Under the pieces are notes generated by a model. It was not told the origin of the DNA, made no database searches, and saw only the letters and a program-made list of their open reading frames with translations. Made by a program: the position numbers and the translations under genes. This document shows positions 56,612-64,000 of a DNA stretch of 64,000 nucleotides, piece by piece. This stretch comes from Aliishimia sp965656085 (GTDB taxonomy: Bacteria > Pseudomonadota > Alphaproteobacteria > Rhodobacterales > Rhodobacteraceae): the NCBI GenBank assembly GCA_965656085.1, contig CBFHJA010000014.1, forward strand, positions 30,962 to 94,961, read 5' to 3'. How positions within the stretch are numbered: the stretch's first letter is position 1; every line of letters begins with the position of its first letter.

Positions 56612-58260
56612 TGAGCACCACCGACACGCGTCTGCAAGTCATGTGGAACCGGCTTCTGGCCGTGGTCGAGGAACAGGGGCACGCGCTGATCCGCGCGGCC
56701 TTCAGCCCCATCGTGCGGGAATGCGGGGATATCTCCGCCGGCATTTTCGATCTGCAGGGCCGTATGCTGGCGCAAGCCGTGACCGGCACGCCCGGCCATA
56801 TCAACACCATGGCCGAGGCGGTCAAAACCCTGCGCGGTCGCTTTGCGGTTCAGGACATGAAACCGGGCGACATTTATCTCACCAACGATCCGTGGATCGC
56901 CTCCGGCCACCTCAACGATTTCCTGCTGATGATGCCGGTGTTTTACCGCGATCGCGTGGTTGGGTTCACCTCCTGCACCTCGCATCTGGTCGATCTGGGC
57001 GGGCTTGGCATGGGGCCGGAAGGTGCGGACATTTTTGACGAGGGGCTGCTCATCCCGCCGTGCAAACTGATGGACGCGGGCGTGTTGAACACCCTTCTGA
57101 TGGACATCGTCAAAGCCAACTCCCGCGAGCCCGTCGCAAATGAGGGCGACATCTATGCGCTGATCGCCTGTTGCGAGGCCGGGGCGGCGCGGCTTGCGGG
57201 CATGATGGCGGAGTTCGGCATCGACCATCTGGATGCGCTCGCCGATTACATCATCGACACGTCCTATCGCGGCACCGTCGAGGCCATAGCGGAGCTTCCA
57301 AAGGGGACGTGGCACAGTGTTCTGAAGGTCGACGGCTATGAGCGGGAGATCGAACTCCACGCCGCCCTGACCATCGGCGAGGATGTCCTTGAGGTGGATT
57401 TCGATGGCACGTCCGGCCTGTCGAACAAGGGCATCAATGTCCCGCTCACCTATGCCGCCGCCTATTCGGTCTTCGCGCTGCGCTGCCTCATCGGGCCGGA
57501 CATTCCCAACAATGCAGGCTCGCTCGCGCCCTTCCGTGTGACCGGACCGAAAGACTGCATCCTCAATGCCCAGCCCCCCGCGCCGGTCGCGATGCGGCAT
57601 ACATTGGGGCAGATGACGCCGGATCTGGTCTATGGCTGTCTGTCACAGGCCCTGCCGGATCAGGTGCCTGCCGAAGGGGCCTCGTGCATGTACGATCTGC
57701 CCTTGCGCCATGCGCCCGAGGCCGTGTCGCGCGGCGATGCGCGGTTTGTGCTGGAACTGGTCTTCAGCGGCGGCACGGGCGCGCGGCCCGGTCTGGACGG
57801 GCTCTCGGCCACGGCCTTTCCGTCCGGCGTCTGGGGGAGCCAGATCGAGACCACCGAAGCGGTCGCGCCGGTCCTGATCACGCGGCGCGCGTTGATCCCC
57901 GATAGCGGCGGGCCGGGGCGAACACGGGGCGGTCTGGGCCAGCATATCGAATTGCGCGCCTTACATAGCGAGGATTTCATGGTGTTTCTTTCGGTGGAGC
58001 GGGTGTTGAACGCGGCGCGCGGGCGTCAGGGCGGGGGCAGTGGCGCGCCGGGGCGCATCCGCATCGGCGAGGGCGGATCCGACCTGCCGGGCAAGGGAGA
58101 GGTTCGGGTGAAGGCTGGCGAAACCTTGTCTTTCGAAACCCCCGGGGGTGGCGGGTTCGGCGATCCAAAAGAGCGCAGCCGCGACGCGGTGCGCCGTGAT
58201 CTGGACGCGGGGCTGATCAGCCGGGACGCTGCGCGCGATATTTACGGGGTCGAACCATGA
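56608..58260 (+). CDS. hyuB: hydantoinase subunit B family protein
   Basis: 550 residues with the HyuB lines MWNRLLAVVEEQGHALIRAA, IYLTNDPWIASGHLNDFLLM, VDFDGTSGLSNKGINVPLTY and the C-terminal FETPGGGGFGDPKER. It is the second half of the ATP-dependent amidohydrolase with HyuA. Its ATG overlaps the hyuA stop and its own stop overlaps the aminotransferase start. Confidence 0.92.
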   Translation: MMSTTDTRLQVMWNRLLAVVEEQGHALIRAAFSPIVRECGDISAGIFDLQGRMLAQAVTGTPGHINTMAEAVKTLRGRFAVQDMKPGDIYLTNDPWIASGHLNDFLLMMPVFYRDRVVGFTSCTSHLVDLGGLGMGPEGADIFDEGLLIPPCKLMDAGVLNTLLMDIVKANSREPVANEGDIYALIACCEAGAARLAGMMAEFGIDHLDALADYIIDTSYRGTVEAIAELPKGTWHSVLKVDGYEREIELHAALTIGEDVLEVDFDGTSGLSNKGINVPLTYAAAYSVFALRCLIGPDIPNNAGSLAPFRVTGPKDCILNAQPPAPVAMRHTLGQMTPDLVYGCLSQALPDQVPAEGASCMYDLPLRHAPEAVSRGDARFVLELVFSGGTGARPGLDGLSATAFPSGVWGSQIETTEAVAPVLITRRALIPDSGGPGRTRGGLGQHIELRALHSEDFMVFLSVERVLNAARGRQGGGSGAPGRIRIGEGGSDLPGKGEVRVKAGETLSFETPGGGGFGDPKERSRDAVRRDLDAGLISRDAARDIYGVEP

Positions 58261-59339
58261 TCCGCGCCACGCCCCATATTGCCGCGCTGTCCCCCTATGC
58301 GTTGGCGGAGTTGAACGCGCCGCCCGGCAAGCCGCTGATCTCCCTGTCTCAGAACGAAAGCCTGCGCCCGCCGAGCCCGCGTGCGATCGCGGCGGCAGCA
58401 AAGGCGTTGGAGGCAGGGCAACTCTATCCCGATCCGGACTGGCGCGCGCTCCGCTCCGCGCTTTCGGAGTATCACGGCATCCCGGTCGATGGCATCTTGT
58501 GTGGCTGCGGCTCGATGGAATTGATCTCCTGCCTCACACAGGCCTTTGCCGATGAGAACAACGCCGTGCTCGCCCCGGCCCATGCCTATCCGTTTTTCCG
58601 AACCGCCGCGCAGGTGGCGCGGGCGCGCTATGACACGGCCCCGGAGACGGACGCGCAGGTGTCGGTGGAGGCGCTGCTTGCGGCGGTCCGCACCGACACC
58701 CGGATCGTCTTTGTCGCCAATCCCGGCAATCCCACCGGCACCCGTCTCCCGCGCGCCGAACTGCTGCGTCTGCGCGGCGGTCTGCCTGCCGACACGCTGC
58801 TGGTGATCGACGAAGCCTATGGCGAGTTTGCCGACCATCTCGCAGAGCCCATGTTCGATCTGGTCGGGCGTGGCGATACCGTGGTTCTGCGCACCTTTTC
58901 CAAGGCCTATGGTCTGGCTGGCCTGCGGGTGGGCTGGGGGCTGTTCCCGCTTGATATCGCCCGGGAGCTGCGCAAGGTGATGACCCCCAACAGCATCACG
59001 GGTGCCGGGCAGGCCGCTGCAAAAGCCGCTCTGGAGGATCAACCCTATATGCGCGAGACCTGTCGGCAGACAGCGCGGTTGCGGGACGGGGTGCGCCAGC
59101 GGCTGGTTCAGAGCGGGCTGGATGTGCCCGAGAGTTTCACCAATTTCATTCTGATCCGGTTGGGGAGCGTCGAGGCGGCGCGCCGCGCGGAGGCGGCCCT
59201 GCGGGCGGAGGGGGTTTTCTTGCGCCCGCAAGGCGGTGCCGGGCTTGCCGACTGTCTGCGCGCGACCATCGGCGTTGCAGACCACATGGAGGTCGCGGCC
59301 GGGTTTCTGGAGCGCCATTTGAAGCAGGAGCGAGCATGA
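58257..59339 (+). CDS. fold type I PLP aminotransferase, histidinol-phosphate aminotransferase-like
   Basis: 360 residues. Substrate/PLP motifs: LSQNES (N-terminal), VANPGNPTGTRLP, LLVIDEAYGEF and RTFSKAYGLAGLRVGW with the PLP lysine K216. It belongs to the HisC-like group, but its place inside a hydantoinase operon argues against histidine synthesis. More likely it deaminates the amino acid released after ring opening and decarbamoylation, or acts on an aromatic amino acid. It is coupled to both neighbours by ATGA. Confidence 0.85.
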   Translation: MIRATPHIAALSPYALAELNAPPGKPLISLSQNESLRPPSPRAIAAAAKALEAGQLYPDPDWRALRSALSEYHGIPVDGILCGCGSMELISCLTQAFADENNAVLAPAHAYPFFRTAAQVARARYDTAPETDAQVSVEALLAAVRTDTRIVFVANPGNPTGTRLPRAELLRLRGGLPADTLLVIDEAYGEFADHLAEPMFDLVGRGDTVVLRTFSKAYGLAGLRVGWGLFPLDIARELRKVMTPNSITGAGQAAAKAALEDQPYMRETCRQTARLRDGVRQRLVQSGLDVPESFTNFILIRLGSVEAARRAEAALRAEGVFLRPQGGAGLADCLRATIGVADHMEVAAGFLERHLKQERA

Positions 59340-60079
59340 CGCAATCCCGCGCGCGCGCCCGGTTCGGCGTTCTGGTGCCCTTCACCAACAGCAATCTCGA
59401 ACCCGATATGGCGCTGCTGTGCTCCGACGGGGTGACGCTGCATGTTGCCCGCATGGGCGGCTATGATCAGGACGAAATCCCTGATGCGGACCAAATGCAC
59501 GGGCTGGGCGCTGCGGATCTGGATGAGCCGCTGCGCCTGTTGCAGGGGGTGCGCCCGGATGTGATCCTTTATGGCTGCACCTCTGCCACGCTCACCCATG
59601 GCCCTGCCTTCGACCGCGCGCTGGCCGCGCGGATCAAGGCGGATAGCGGGGCCGCGACTGTGACGGCAGCGGGCGCCTTGGTGCATGCGCTGCGCACGCT
59701 GGAGGTAAGCCGCATCGGTTTCGCATCGCCCTACGTGCCCGCGATCAACGACATGGCGGTCGGGTTTCTGGCCGCGTGCGGCATGAACACCGTGGCGCGC
59801 GCCGAAGTCGGTGACGCCTTGGACAATTACGGTCAGGGCGACATGACCCCCTCGGCGGTCTTCGACCTCGGCCTTGCCGCCGATCATTCCGAGGCCGAGG
59901 CGCTTGTGCTGTCCTGTACGGACATGCGCAGCGTCGAGGCGATTGCTCGGCTTGAGCAGGCTGTCGGCAAACCGGTCATCACGTCAAACCAGGCGATGGC
60001 GTTCCAGGCCATGCAACTGGTCGGCCTCCGCGAAGCCGTGCCGGGCTATGGCCGCCTTCTGCAAAGAGCGCGTCTATGA
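59336..60079 (+). CDS. Asp/Glu racemase superfamily protein (maleate isomerase/arylmalonate decarboxylase-like)
   Basis: 247 residues. The two catalytic-type cysteines of the superfamily are C81 (LYGCTSAT) and C194 (LSCTDMR). The opening RFGVLVPFTNSNLEPD fits the maleate cis-trans isomerase/AMDase branch more than hydantoin racemase, where the first motif differs. It may racemise the hydantoin or amino acid, or isomerise or decarboxylate the carbon skeleton. It is the last gene of the hyuAB operon. Confidence 0.82.
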   Translation: MTQSRARARFGVLVPFTNSNLEPDMALLCSDGVTLHVARMGGYDQDEIPDADQMHGLGAADLDEPLRLLQGVRPDVILYGCTSATLTHGPAFDRALAARIKADSGAATVTAAGALVHALRTLEVSRIGFASPYVPAINDMAVGFLAACGMNTVARAEVGDALDNYGQGDMTPSAVFDLGLAADHSEAEALVLSCTDMRSVEAIARLEQAVGKPVITSNQAMAFQAMQLVGLREAVPGYGRLLQRARL

Positions 60080-60177
60080 CCTCTGTGCGGATGTCGGGTT
60101 TGCGGGAACGGACGCAGCCTGCGCGCGCGAGAAAGAGACCGACGCGGCAAAGCTGCGCTGCTTTTCCGCACGTCCGT

Positions 60178-60462
60178 CTAGGTCAGATACTCGATGAATT
60201 TCTCCGGAACGTCGCAACAGATCAAATGCTCTCCGCGCCCGATCAACGGTTCGAACACGTCGGATGCAACGATCTTGCGGAGCGCCTCGGCCTGTTGAGA
60301 CGGACAGCTTTCGAGGTTGAGCGTTGGGCTGTGGGCGATGGCTTCGCCGGTCCGTGGAGGGTGTCGCATAAACGCCGTCGCGAATGCACGCGTTCGGCAC
60401 AGGTCTGGGCTGTCGTCTTCGCCGAAAACCTTTGCGATCTGCTCCAACTCTCGGACATGCAT
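60178..60462 (-). CDS. hypothetical protein
   Basis: 94 residues from ATG 60462, starting MHVRELEQIAKVFGEDDSPD and ending ICCDVPEKFIEYLT. I recognise no family. The helical, acidic, low-arginine composition looks like a real protein, unlike the arginine-rich translation of the competing plus-strand frame. It begins 23 bp after the Hint gene stop on the same strand, so the two may be co-transcribed. It could also be the remaining C-terminal part of a larger protein. Confidence 0.4.
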   Translation of the reverse strand: MHVRELEQIAKVFGEDDSPDLCRTRAFATAFMRHPPRTGEAIAHSPTLNLESCPSQQAEALRKIVASDVFEPLIGRGEHLICCDVPEKFIEYLT

Positions 60463-60485
60463 TCCGGTGTTGGGCAGGGCGCGGG

Positions 60486-61148
60486 TCAGGCAGGGCCCAG
60501 CGCCGGTTTGGCATTCTTCACCAGACGCCGGACGATGGAGCGGGCCTCGCGTCCCTTGAGCAGAAGCCGCGCCGTATCCGGGGCGGTGCCGGCTGCGGGG
60601 CTGCGAAGGTCCGGGAAAATCGTGAAAATCTCTTCGCGTGCCTCTTGCGGCAGCGATTTCAGGGCTTCGGGGCCGGTATAGAGCGACTCGGTCAGCGCGC
60701 CATTGGAGAACACCACCTCCTGCCGGTTGCACAGGAAATGCCAATAGGTCACCTCGGTCACGTCCTCGGCCACCTCCACGCCTGCGATCCCGAGCAGTTG
60801 CTTGGCGGCGGCCAGAACCTCGCGCGTGCCGAACATGCGCTCGGCCAGTTTCGAGCGCAGCAGCACCCGGTGCTGCGGTGAGATCAGCAGATCGCTTGCC
60901 GGCAGGCCGCGGCCCAGCGCGCCTTGGCGGATGCGGATCGGGCGTAGTTTCGGAAACGCGGCGAGTTGCGCGGCGGTGAGATGGCGCGCGCCGATCCAGC
61001 GCACGGGCTGATAGCCATTGTCCAGCGTCAGCACCCGATCGCCCACGGCAAGACACTCAACCGTGACTTCGCCCCGGTCGGTCTTGATCGCGGTGCCGGT
61101 GGTGAAACAGACCACCACGTCGGTCATGCCGTGATAGCTTTGGGCCAT
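60486..61148 (-). CDS. Hint-domain (Hedgehog/intein-type) protein
   Basis: 220 residues from ATG 61148. The Hint domain starts almost at once at C14 in VVVCFTTGTAIKT, then ECLAVGDRVLTLDNGYQPVRWIG and LLISPQHRVLL (the block with the conserved His). Hint_2 proteins are frequent in Rhodobacterales, usually behind a calcium-binding or other N-terminal domain that is clipped off. Here almost nothing precedes the Hint cysteine. In-frame codons upstream run through the tRNA-Cys fragment and are not family-like. It may therefore be N-terminally truncated by the rearrangement at the tRNA. Confidence 0.8.
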   Translation of the reverse strand: MAQSYHGMTDVVVCFTTGTAIKTDRGEVTVECLAVGDRVLTLDNGYQPVRWIGARHLTAAQLAAFPKLRPIRIRQGALGRGLPASDLLISPQHRVLLRSKLAERMFGTREVLAAAKQLLGIAGVEVAEDVTEVTYWHFLCNRQEVVFSNGALTESLYTGPEALKSLPQEAREEIFTIFPDLRSPAAGTAPDTARLLLKGREARSIVRRLVKNAKPALGPA

Positions 61149-61197
61149 CGTATAGCCCCATGAATCCGACGCGGTCCCCGGGGCCTCGGAGAGCGAC

Positions 61198-61246
61198 ACG
61201 GATTGCAAATCCGTGTACACCGGTTCGATTCCGGTACTCGCCTCCA
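61198..61246 (+). tRNA. 3' fragment of tRNA-Cys (anticodon GCA), probable attachment site
   Basis: ACGGATTGCAAATCCGT is a full anticodon arm with GCA (61205-61207), followed by a perfect T arm (ACCGG-TTCGATT-CCGGT), the 3' acceptor strand ACTCGCC, T and CCA (61244-61246). The 5' half is missing: nothing upstream in 61150-61197 can pair as GGCGAGT or form a D arm. A 3' tRNA fragment beside a tyrosine recombinase gene is the usual mark of an island attachment site. Confidence 0.7.
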
Positions 61247-61310
61247 AAATTTTCCCTAAAATCAGATAATTACCCGCAACTCGCGCAACGCCATTGACTC
61301 ACGAAAAACC

Positions 61311-61343
61311 TAGGCACAACTTAGACACATAAATTCGTGTCTA
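61311..61343. promoter_or_regulatory. repeated TAGRCAC motifs upstream of the integrase
   Basis: TAGGCAC at 61311-61317, TAGACAC at 61322-61328 and its exact inverse GTGTCTA at 61337-61343. The last two form a 7-bp inverted repeat with an 8-bp spacer, ending 11 bp before the integrase start. They could be integrase arm sites or an autoregulatory operator. Confidence 0.45.
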
Positions 61344-61354
61344 CAGAGGGCTTT

Positions 61355-62584
61355 ATGAGCATCAACAAAAAGACCCATCTCACTAACGTTGAGAAGGGTC
61401 TCAGCATCTACAAAACCGGTCGAAGCCGCTTCTGGATGGCCCGTTTTTGGGACCGCAGACTGAACAAGTATGTCACAAAGTCGACGGGAGAGGCCACTAA
61501 GCTTGAGGCTAGGTCAGTTGCGAGAGAGTGGAAGGACGCATACCTACGAAATGCGAACGGTCATCTTGCTCGAACAATGACTGACGAGGCGTTTGAGTAC
61601 TATGCTCAAATGATACCAAGGCACGAAAAGGACGATTGGAAGCTATTGACGCGCGAGACAGATGGCATCTTGGCCCTTCTCGGCAACTTCAAGGTTTCGG
61701 CGATAACTACAGCCGTTATCAGAGATTACTTGAACAAAGTGAATGAAAACCGTGCCAGACCACTGGCGGTTTCAACGCAGAAGAAACACATAATTACCAT
61801 CCGCAAGGCACTTCGGTATGCTCGTGAAAATGGCAAGATTTCATTTCTCCCGGAAGCGCCCAGACTCGCAAAGATGATAGAAACACCGCGTCCGAGTTTC
61901 ACTGATGATGAACTCGAAAAGCTGTTCACCATTCTCAATCACCTCATTTATGACAAGCAACTGGTGGTACAGGGTCATGAGGTCACACACGAGTATCAGT
62001 ATATGCTAGCTTGGATGATACACACATTTGTAAGGCCAACTGTCAGCGAACTTTTTGGCACAAAAGTTCGAGACTGTAAGGTCATAAAAGACCCCTATCA
62101 CGTAGAAATAATAATTAACGGAAAGACCGGTCATCGCGTCTCTGCTTCAATGCCCGAAGCGGCCATAATCCTGTCTGATGAGATAAGGGATCGCAACCTT
62201 AAGAACAACGACTACCTATGGTTCTCGGAATACGAAAATCGCACATGGGCAATGCGTAAAGCAGGACTGATTTTCAACGCGATACTGGAAAGAGCCAACC
62301 TCAAGTACACAAAAGATGGTCAAAAACGATCTTTGTATTCTATGCGGCACTACGCGATTGGAAGACGCCTGCGTACCTCAGAGGGAAAGGTCAACATCTA
62401 CTCCCTAGCAAAAAACTCAGGCACATCTGTCGCGATGTTGGAGCGGTTTTATCTGAAGCATTTGCCCTCATCACCTGAAATTGTCAGAAATCTCCAAATT
62501 GGCCTGAGAAACGAGGCGTGGGATAAAGTCGACCCAGATGGAAAGGCTTGGAACGAAATGCATGGAAACCACGGAACGCCCTAG
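61355..62584 (+). CDS. int: tyrosine recombinase/integrase of a genomic island
   Basis: 409 residues from ATG 61355 (AGAGGG site 4 bp upstream). Residues 1-70 form an arm-binding-like region, about 75-175 the core-binding domain, and the rest the catalytic domain: R227 (TFVRPTVSEL), K257 (NGKTGHR), R331-H332 (LYSMRHYA; the usual first His of HxxR is Tyr328) and nucleophile Y366 (LERFYLKHL). Base composition is clearly lower in GC than the flanking genes, and codon use differs, indicating transfer. It lies about 110 bp from the tRNA-Cys fragment, facing away from it. Confidence 0.9.
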   Translation: MSINKKTHLTNVEKGLSIYKTGRSRFWMARFWDRRLNKYVTKSTGEATKLEARSVAREWKDAYLRNANGHLARTMTDEAFEYYAQMIPRHEKDDWKLLTRETDGILALLGNFKVSAITTAVIRDYLNKVNENRARPLAVSTQKKHIITIRKALRYARENGKISFLPEAPRLAKMIETPRPSFTDDELEKLFTILNHLIYDKQLVVQGHEVTHEYQYMLAWMIHTFVRPTVSELFGTKVRDCKVIKDPYHVEIIINGKTGHRVSASMPEAAIILSDEIRDRNLKNNDYLWFSEYENRTWAMRKAGLIFNAILERANLKYTKDGQKRSLYSMRHYAIGRRLRTSEGKVNIYSLAKNSGTSVAMLERFYLKHLPSSPEIVRNLQIGLRNEAWDKVDPDGKAWNEMHGNHGTP

Positions 62585-62712
62585 TCCTAAGCAGCATCCA
62601 GCAGCTATCAAAGTATTGCTCCAAAACACTATTTCAGTCTCTTGCCTGCCAATGATCACAGAAAAGTTCTGCCAGACGACCATCAGTATGTTAAAAGCAA
62701 TCGCGTCTGGTC

Positions 62713-63925
62713 TCAGAACTCGATCACTGACGTGCTTTTCGCCCCAGCCTTGCGGACATGCTCTCTTATCTCGTCCAGTGACAGCACGTCGTTGTTCTTG
62801 GTATGAGCGATGGCATGGCAGTTCCTACACATGACGGCGACGTCTTCCAGTTTCGTATGCGCTGGGCCGCGATCCGCCAAAGGGTTGAGGTGATGCACTT
62901 CGACTTCTCTTAGTGTCACTATGGGCTGCCGTCCGCATGTGCAGCAGGTGGTGCCATAGTGTCGGAGGGCTTCACGACGCAAACGTGGATTGCGTTCGCT
63001 GGTCGATATTTTTCGCTCATCTCTTCGGCCCTCGAACCACCCTTCGTGAAAACGAGAAGGTACGATATCACCAAGCTGGCTGACCCTCGGATCGCAAATG
63101 ACTATCGCGCATTTTGCGTCAGGGGACCTCAGGCCTCTGCCCATGACCTGAACCACCCGTCGCGCGGCTGCATTCCGGCTGTCAAGGTAGCTGCTGATGG
63201 GATCACCGATCCGCAAGTCGGGGTTCTCGTCCGCGTCCCAGCCGTCAAACAATTCCTTGGGTCCGATGAAGGGTATCCTCGGGATGACGACCGTTTTCCA
63301 TGCTATCGGCGTATCTAATCCTGCCCACGCTCCAGCAGCGATCAGCACCTGTGAGTCGCCCATGCGCCCTACTGCATCGGCTGTTGTCTCGTCTCGCGAG
63401 CGGACGGTTGCGTCAGGTATCTTTTCGCCAATCTCTTCCGCCAGCTTGTGGCTTGGGGTGGCGACGAGCGTGGGGCCTTCTGACGCGTTTATCTCATCCA
63501 CCACAACGCTTATCCATTCCTCAGTATCAACCGGGTGGTCCGTGACGAAATAGAAGTAAAGCTGACCGTGCTTCTTAGGTTCAATGACCTGAGACAGCGG
63601 CGATATCTGCTCGATACCCATAGCCCGCTTGAAGTCGTTCAGCTTGTTGTTCACCGACAATGTGGCGGAAACGAAGATGGTACTGGGCCGGTTGGATATT
63701 TTCTTGAGCAACCGACCGGGCAGGCGATGGTAGACCGCAACGCCCCCATCCTGTGTCATGCCCGCTTTCCGATACCAGACCGGATCAGCCTCATCGACCT
63801 CCTTGACGATCTTCGCGCGCGCCCGGATTTCCGGGTCCAGTTTTTCCCTCTTCAGTAACTTGTCTGCGACCTCCCCTGCAGTCGTCCCGGTGGCATTCAG
63901 GTCCACGAGTGTTTGACGGTCAATC
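62713..63925 (-). pseudogene. 3' part of a DinG/XPD-like helicase fused to an HNH nuclease domain, 5' end lost at an insertion sequence
   Basis: About 400 codons remain. The helicase C-terminal domain shows FVSATLS, GPTLVATPSHKLAEEIG, AAGAWAGLDTP, VIPRIPF and VQVMGRGLRSPD, the order seen in Helicase_C_2 proteins. The C-terminus is an HNH module: a CCTCG zinc pair, VEVHHLNPLADRG, then VAVMCRNCHAIAH. The N-terminal helicase half with the Walker motifs is absent, because the frame runs into an IS21-like terminus near 63926 and its first roughly 20 codons are IS sequence. Helicase-HNH fusions on islands often act against foreign DNA; that role is an inference. Confidence 0.7.
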
Positions 63926-64000
63926 TGTTGATTTCCGCTGAGAAGTGACCCGGTAGACCCCCAAATTTTCACTGAGAATTGACCCATGTGAACACGTTGC
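63926..64000. mobile_element. probable IS21-family element terminus
   Basis: CTGAGAAGTGACCC (63938-63951) and CTGAGAATTGACCC (63972-63985) are direct repeats 34 bp apart, preceded by TGTTGATTTCC. Repeated GAGAANTGACCC boxes after a TG start are typical of IS21-family ends. The transposase genes would lie beyond the window. The exact border is estimated. Confidence 0.55.

Noticed and set aside
60076..60681. Plus-strand frame that starts with an ATGA overlap after the racemase gene, suggesting a fifth operon member
   Set aside because: The product is Arg/Ser-rich without any recognisable pattern, and its second half is antisense to the Hint domain. The minus-strand frame 60178-60462 reads more like protein.
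61150..61246. A complete tRNA-Cys gene
   Set aside because: The anticodon and T arms are perfect, but no 5' acceptor strand complementary to ACTCGCC and no D arm can be found upstream, so only a 3' fragment was called.

Overview
The window reads as the chromosome of a GC-rich alphaproteobacterium of the Rhodobacterales (Roseobacter/Paracoccus-like) type. Supporting evidence is the F1-ATPase zeta inhibitor (DUF1476), tripartite tricarboxylate (TTT) and TAXI-type binding proteins, the tandem Lin0512-family pair, the corrinoid protein/DUF1638/Bmt methyl-transfer group, a Hint-domain protein and frequent ATGA start-stop overlaps. This taxonomic call comes from gene content, not from a marker gene.

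Layout. 1-5756: a TTT transporter (tctC-tctB-tctA, minus strand) diverges from a MarR regulator that leads a coupled operon of a formylglycine sulfatase, a metallo-beta-lactamase (MBL) fold hydrolase and two Lin0512 proteins; this looks like a MarR-controlled uptake and breakdown locus for an unknown, possibly sulfated, organic acid. 5741-8003: a DUF6445 protein diverges from a flavin-dependent tryptophan-halogenase-family enzyme with both catalytic residues in place. 8000-38829: a HlyC-type protein acyltransferase diverges from one uninterrupted gene of 29.7 kb encoding a protein of about 9,902 residues. That protein holds hydrophobic toxin-like segments, a FrpC/ApxIVA-type self-processing module with its Asp-Pro bond, about 30 haemolysin-type calcium-binding related repeats, two blocks of cadherin-like/tandem-95 domains, putative Ig domains and a C-terminal RTX/type I secretion end. 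It fills 46% of the window and is its most remarkable content.

38946-54240: housekeeping genes. These include tRNA-Asn, an MBL hydrolase, an orphan EnvZ-type kinase, a CAU tRNA, purM-purN, RNase D, a lipoprotein and SufE. They also include a methyl-transfer group (DUF1638, corrinoid protein, Bmt, with a radical SAM protein between), ATPase zeta, purC-purS, a class III aminotransferase and a TAXI binding protein. 54515-60079: a four-gene, fully coupled operon hyuA-hyuB-aminotransferase-Asp/Glu racemase family gene, consistent with ATP-dependent ring opening of a hydantoin- or oxoproline-like compound.

60178-64000: a boundary region. A Hint-domain protein and a small unknown protein are followed by a 3' fragment of tRNA-Cys and a tyrosine recombinase of visibly lower GC. 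Beyond these lies the 3' part of a DinG/XPD-like helicase fused to an HNH nuclease domain, broken at its 5' end by what looks like an IS21-family terminus. This is the edge of an integrated element that probably carried nucleic-acid defence functions.

No CRISPR array, rRNA or replication origin was seen. No type I secretion ABC transporter or membrane fusion protein for the giant protein lies in this window.
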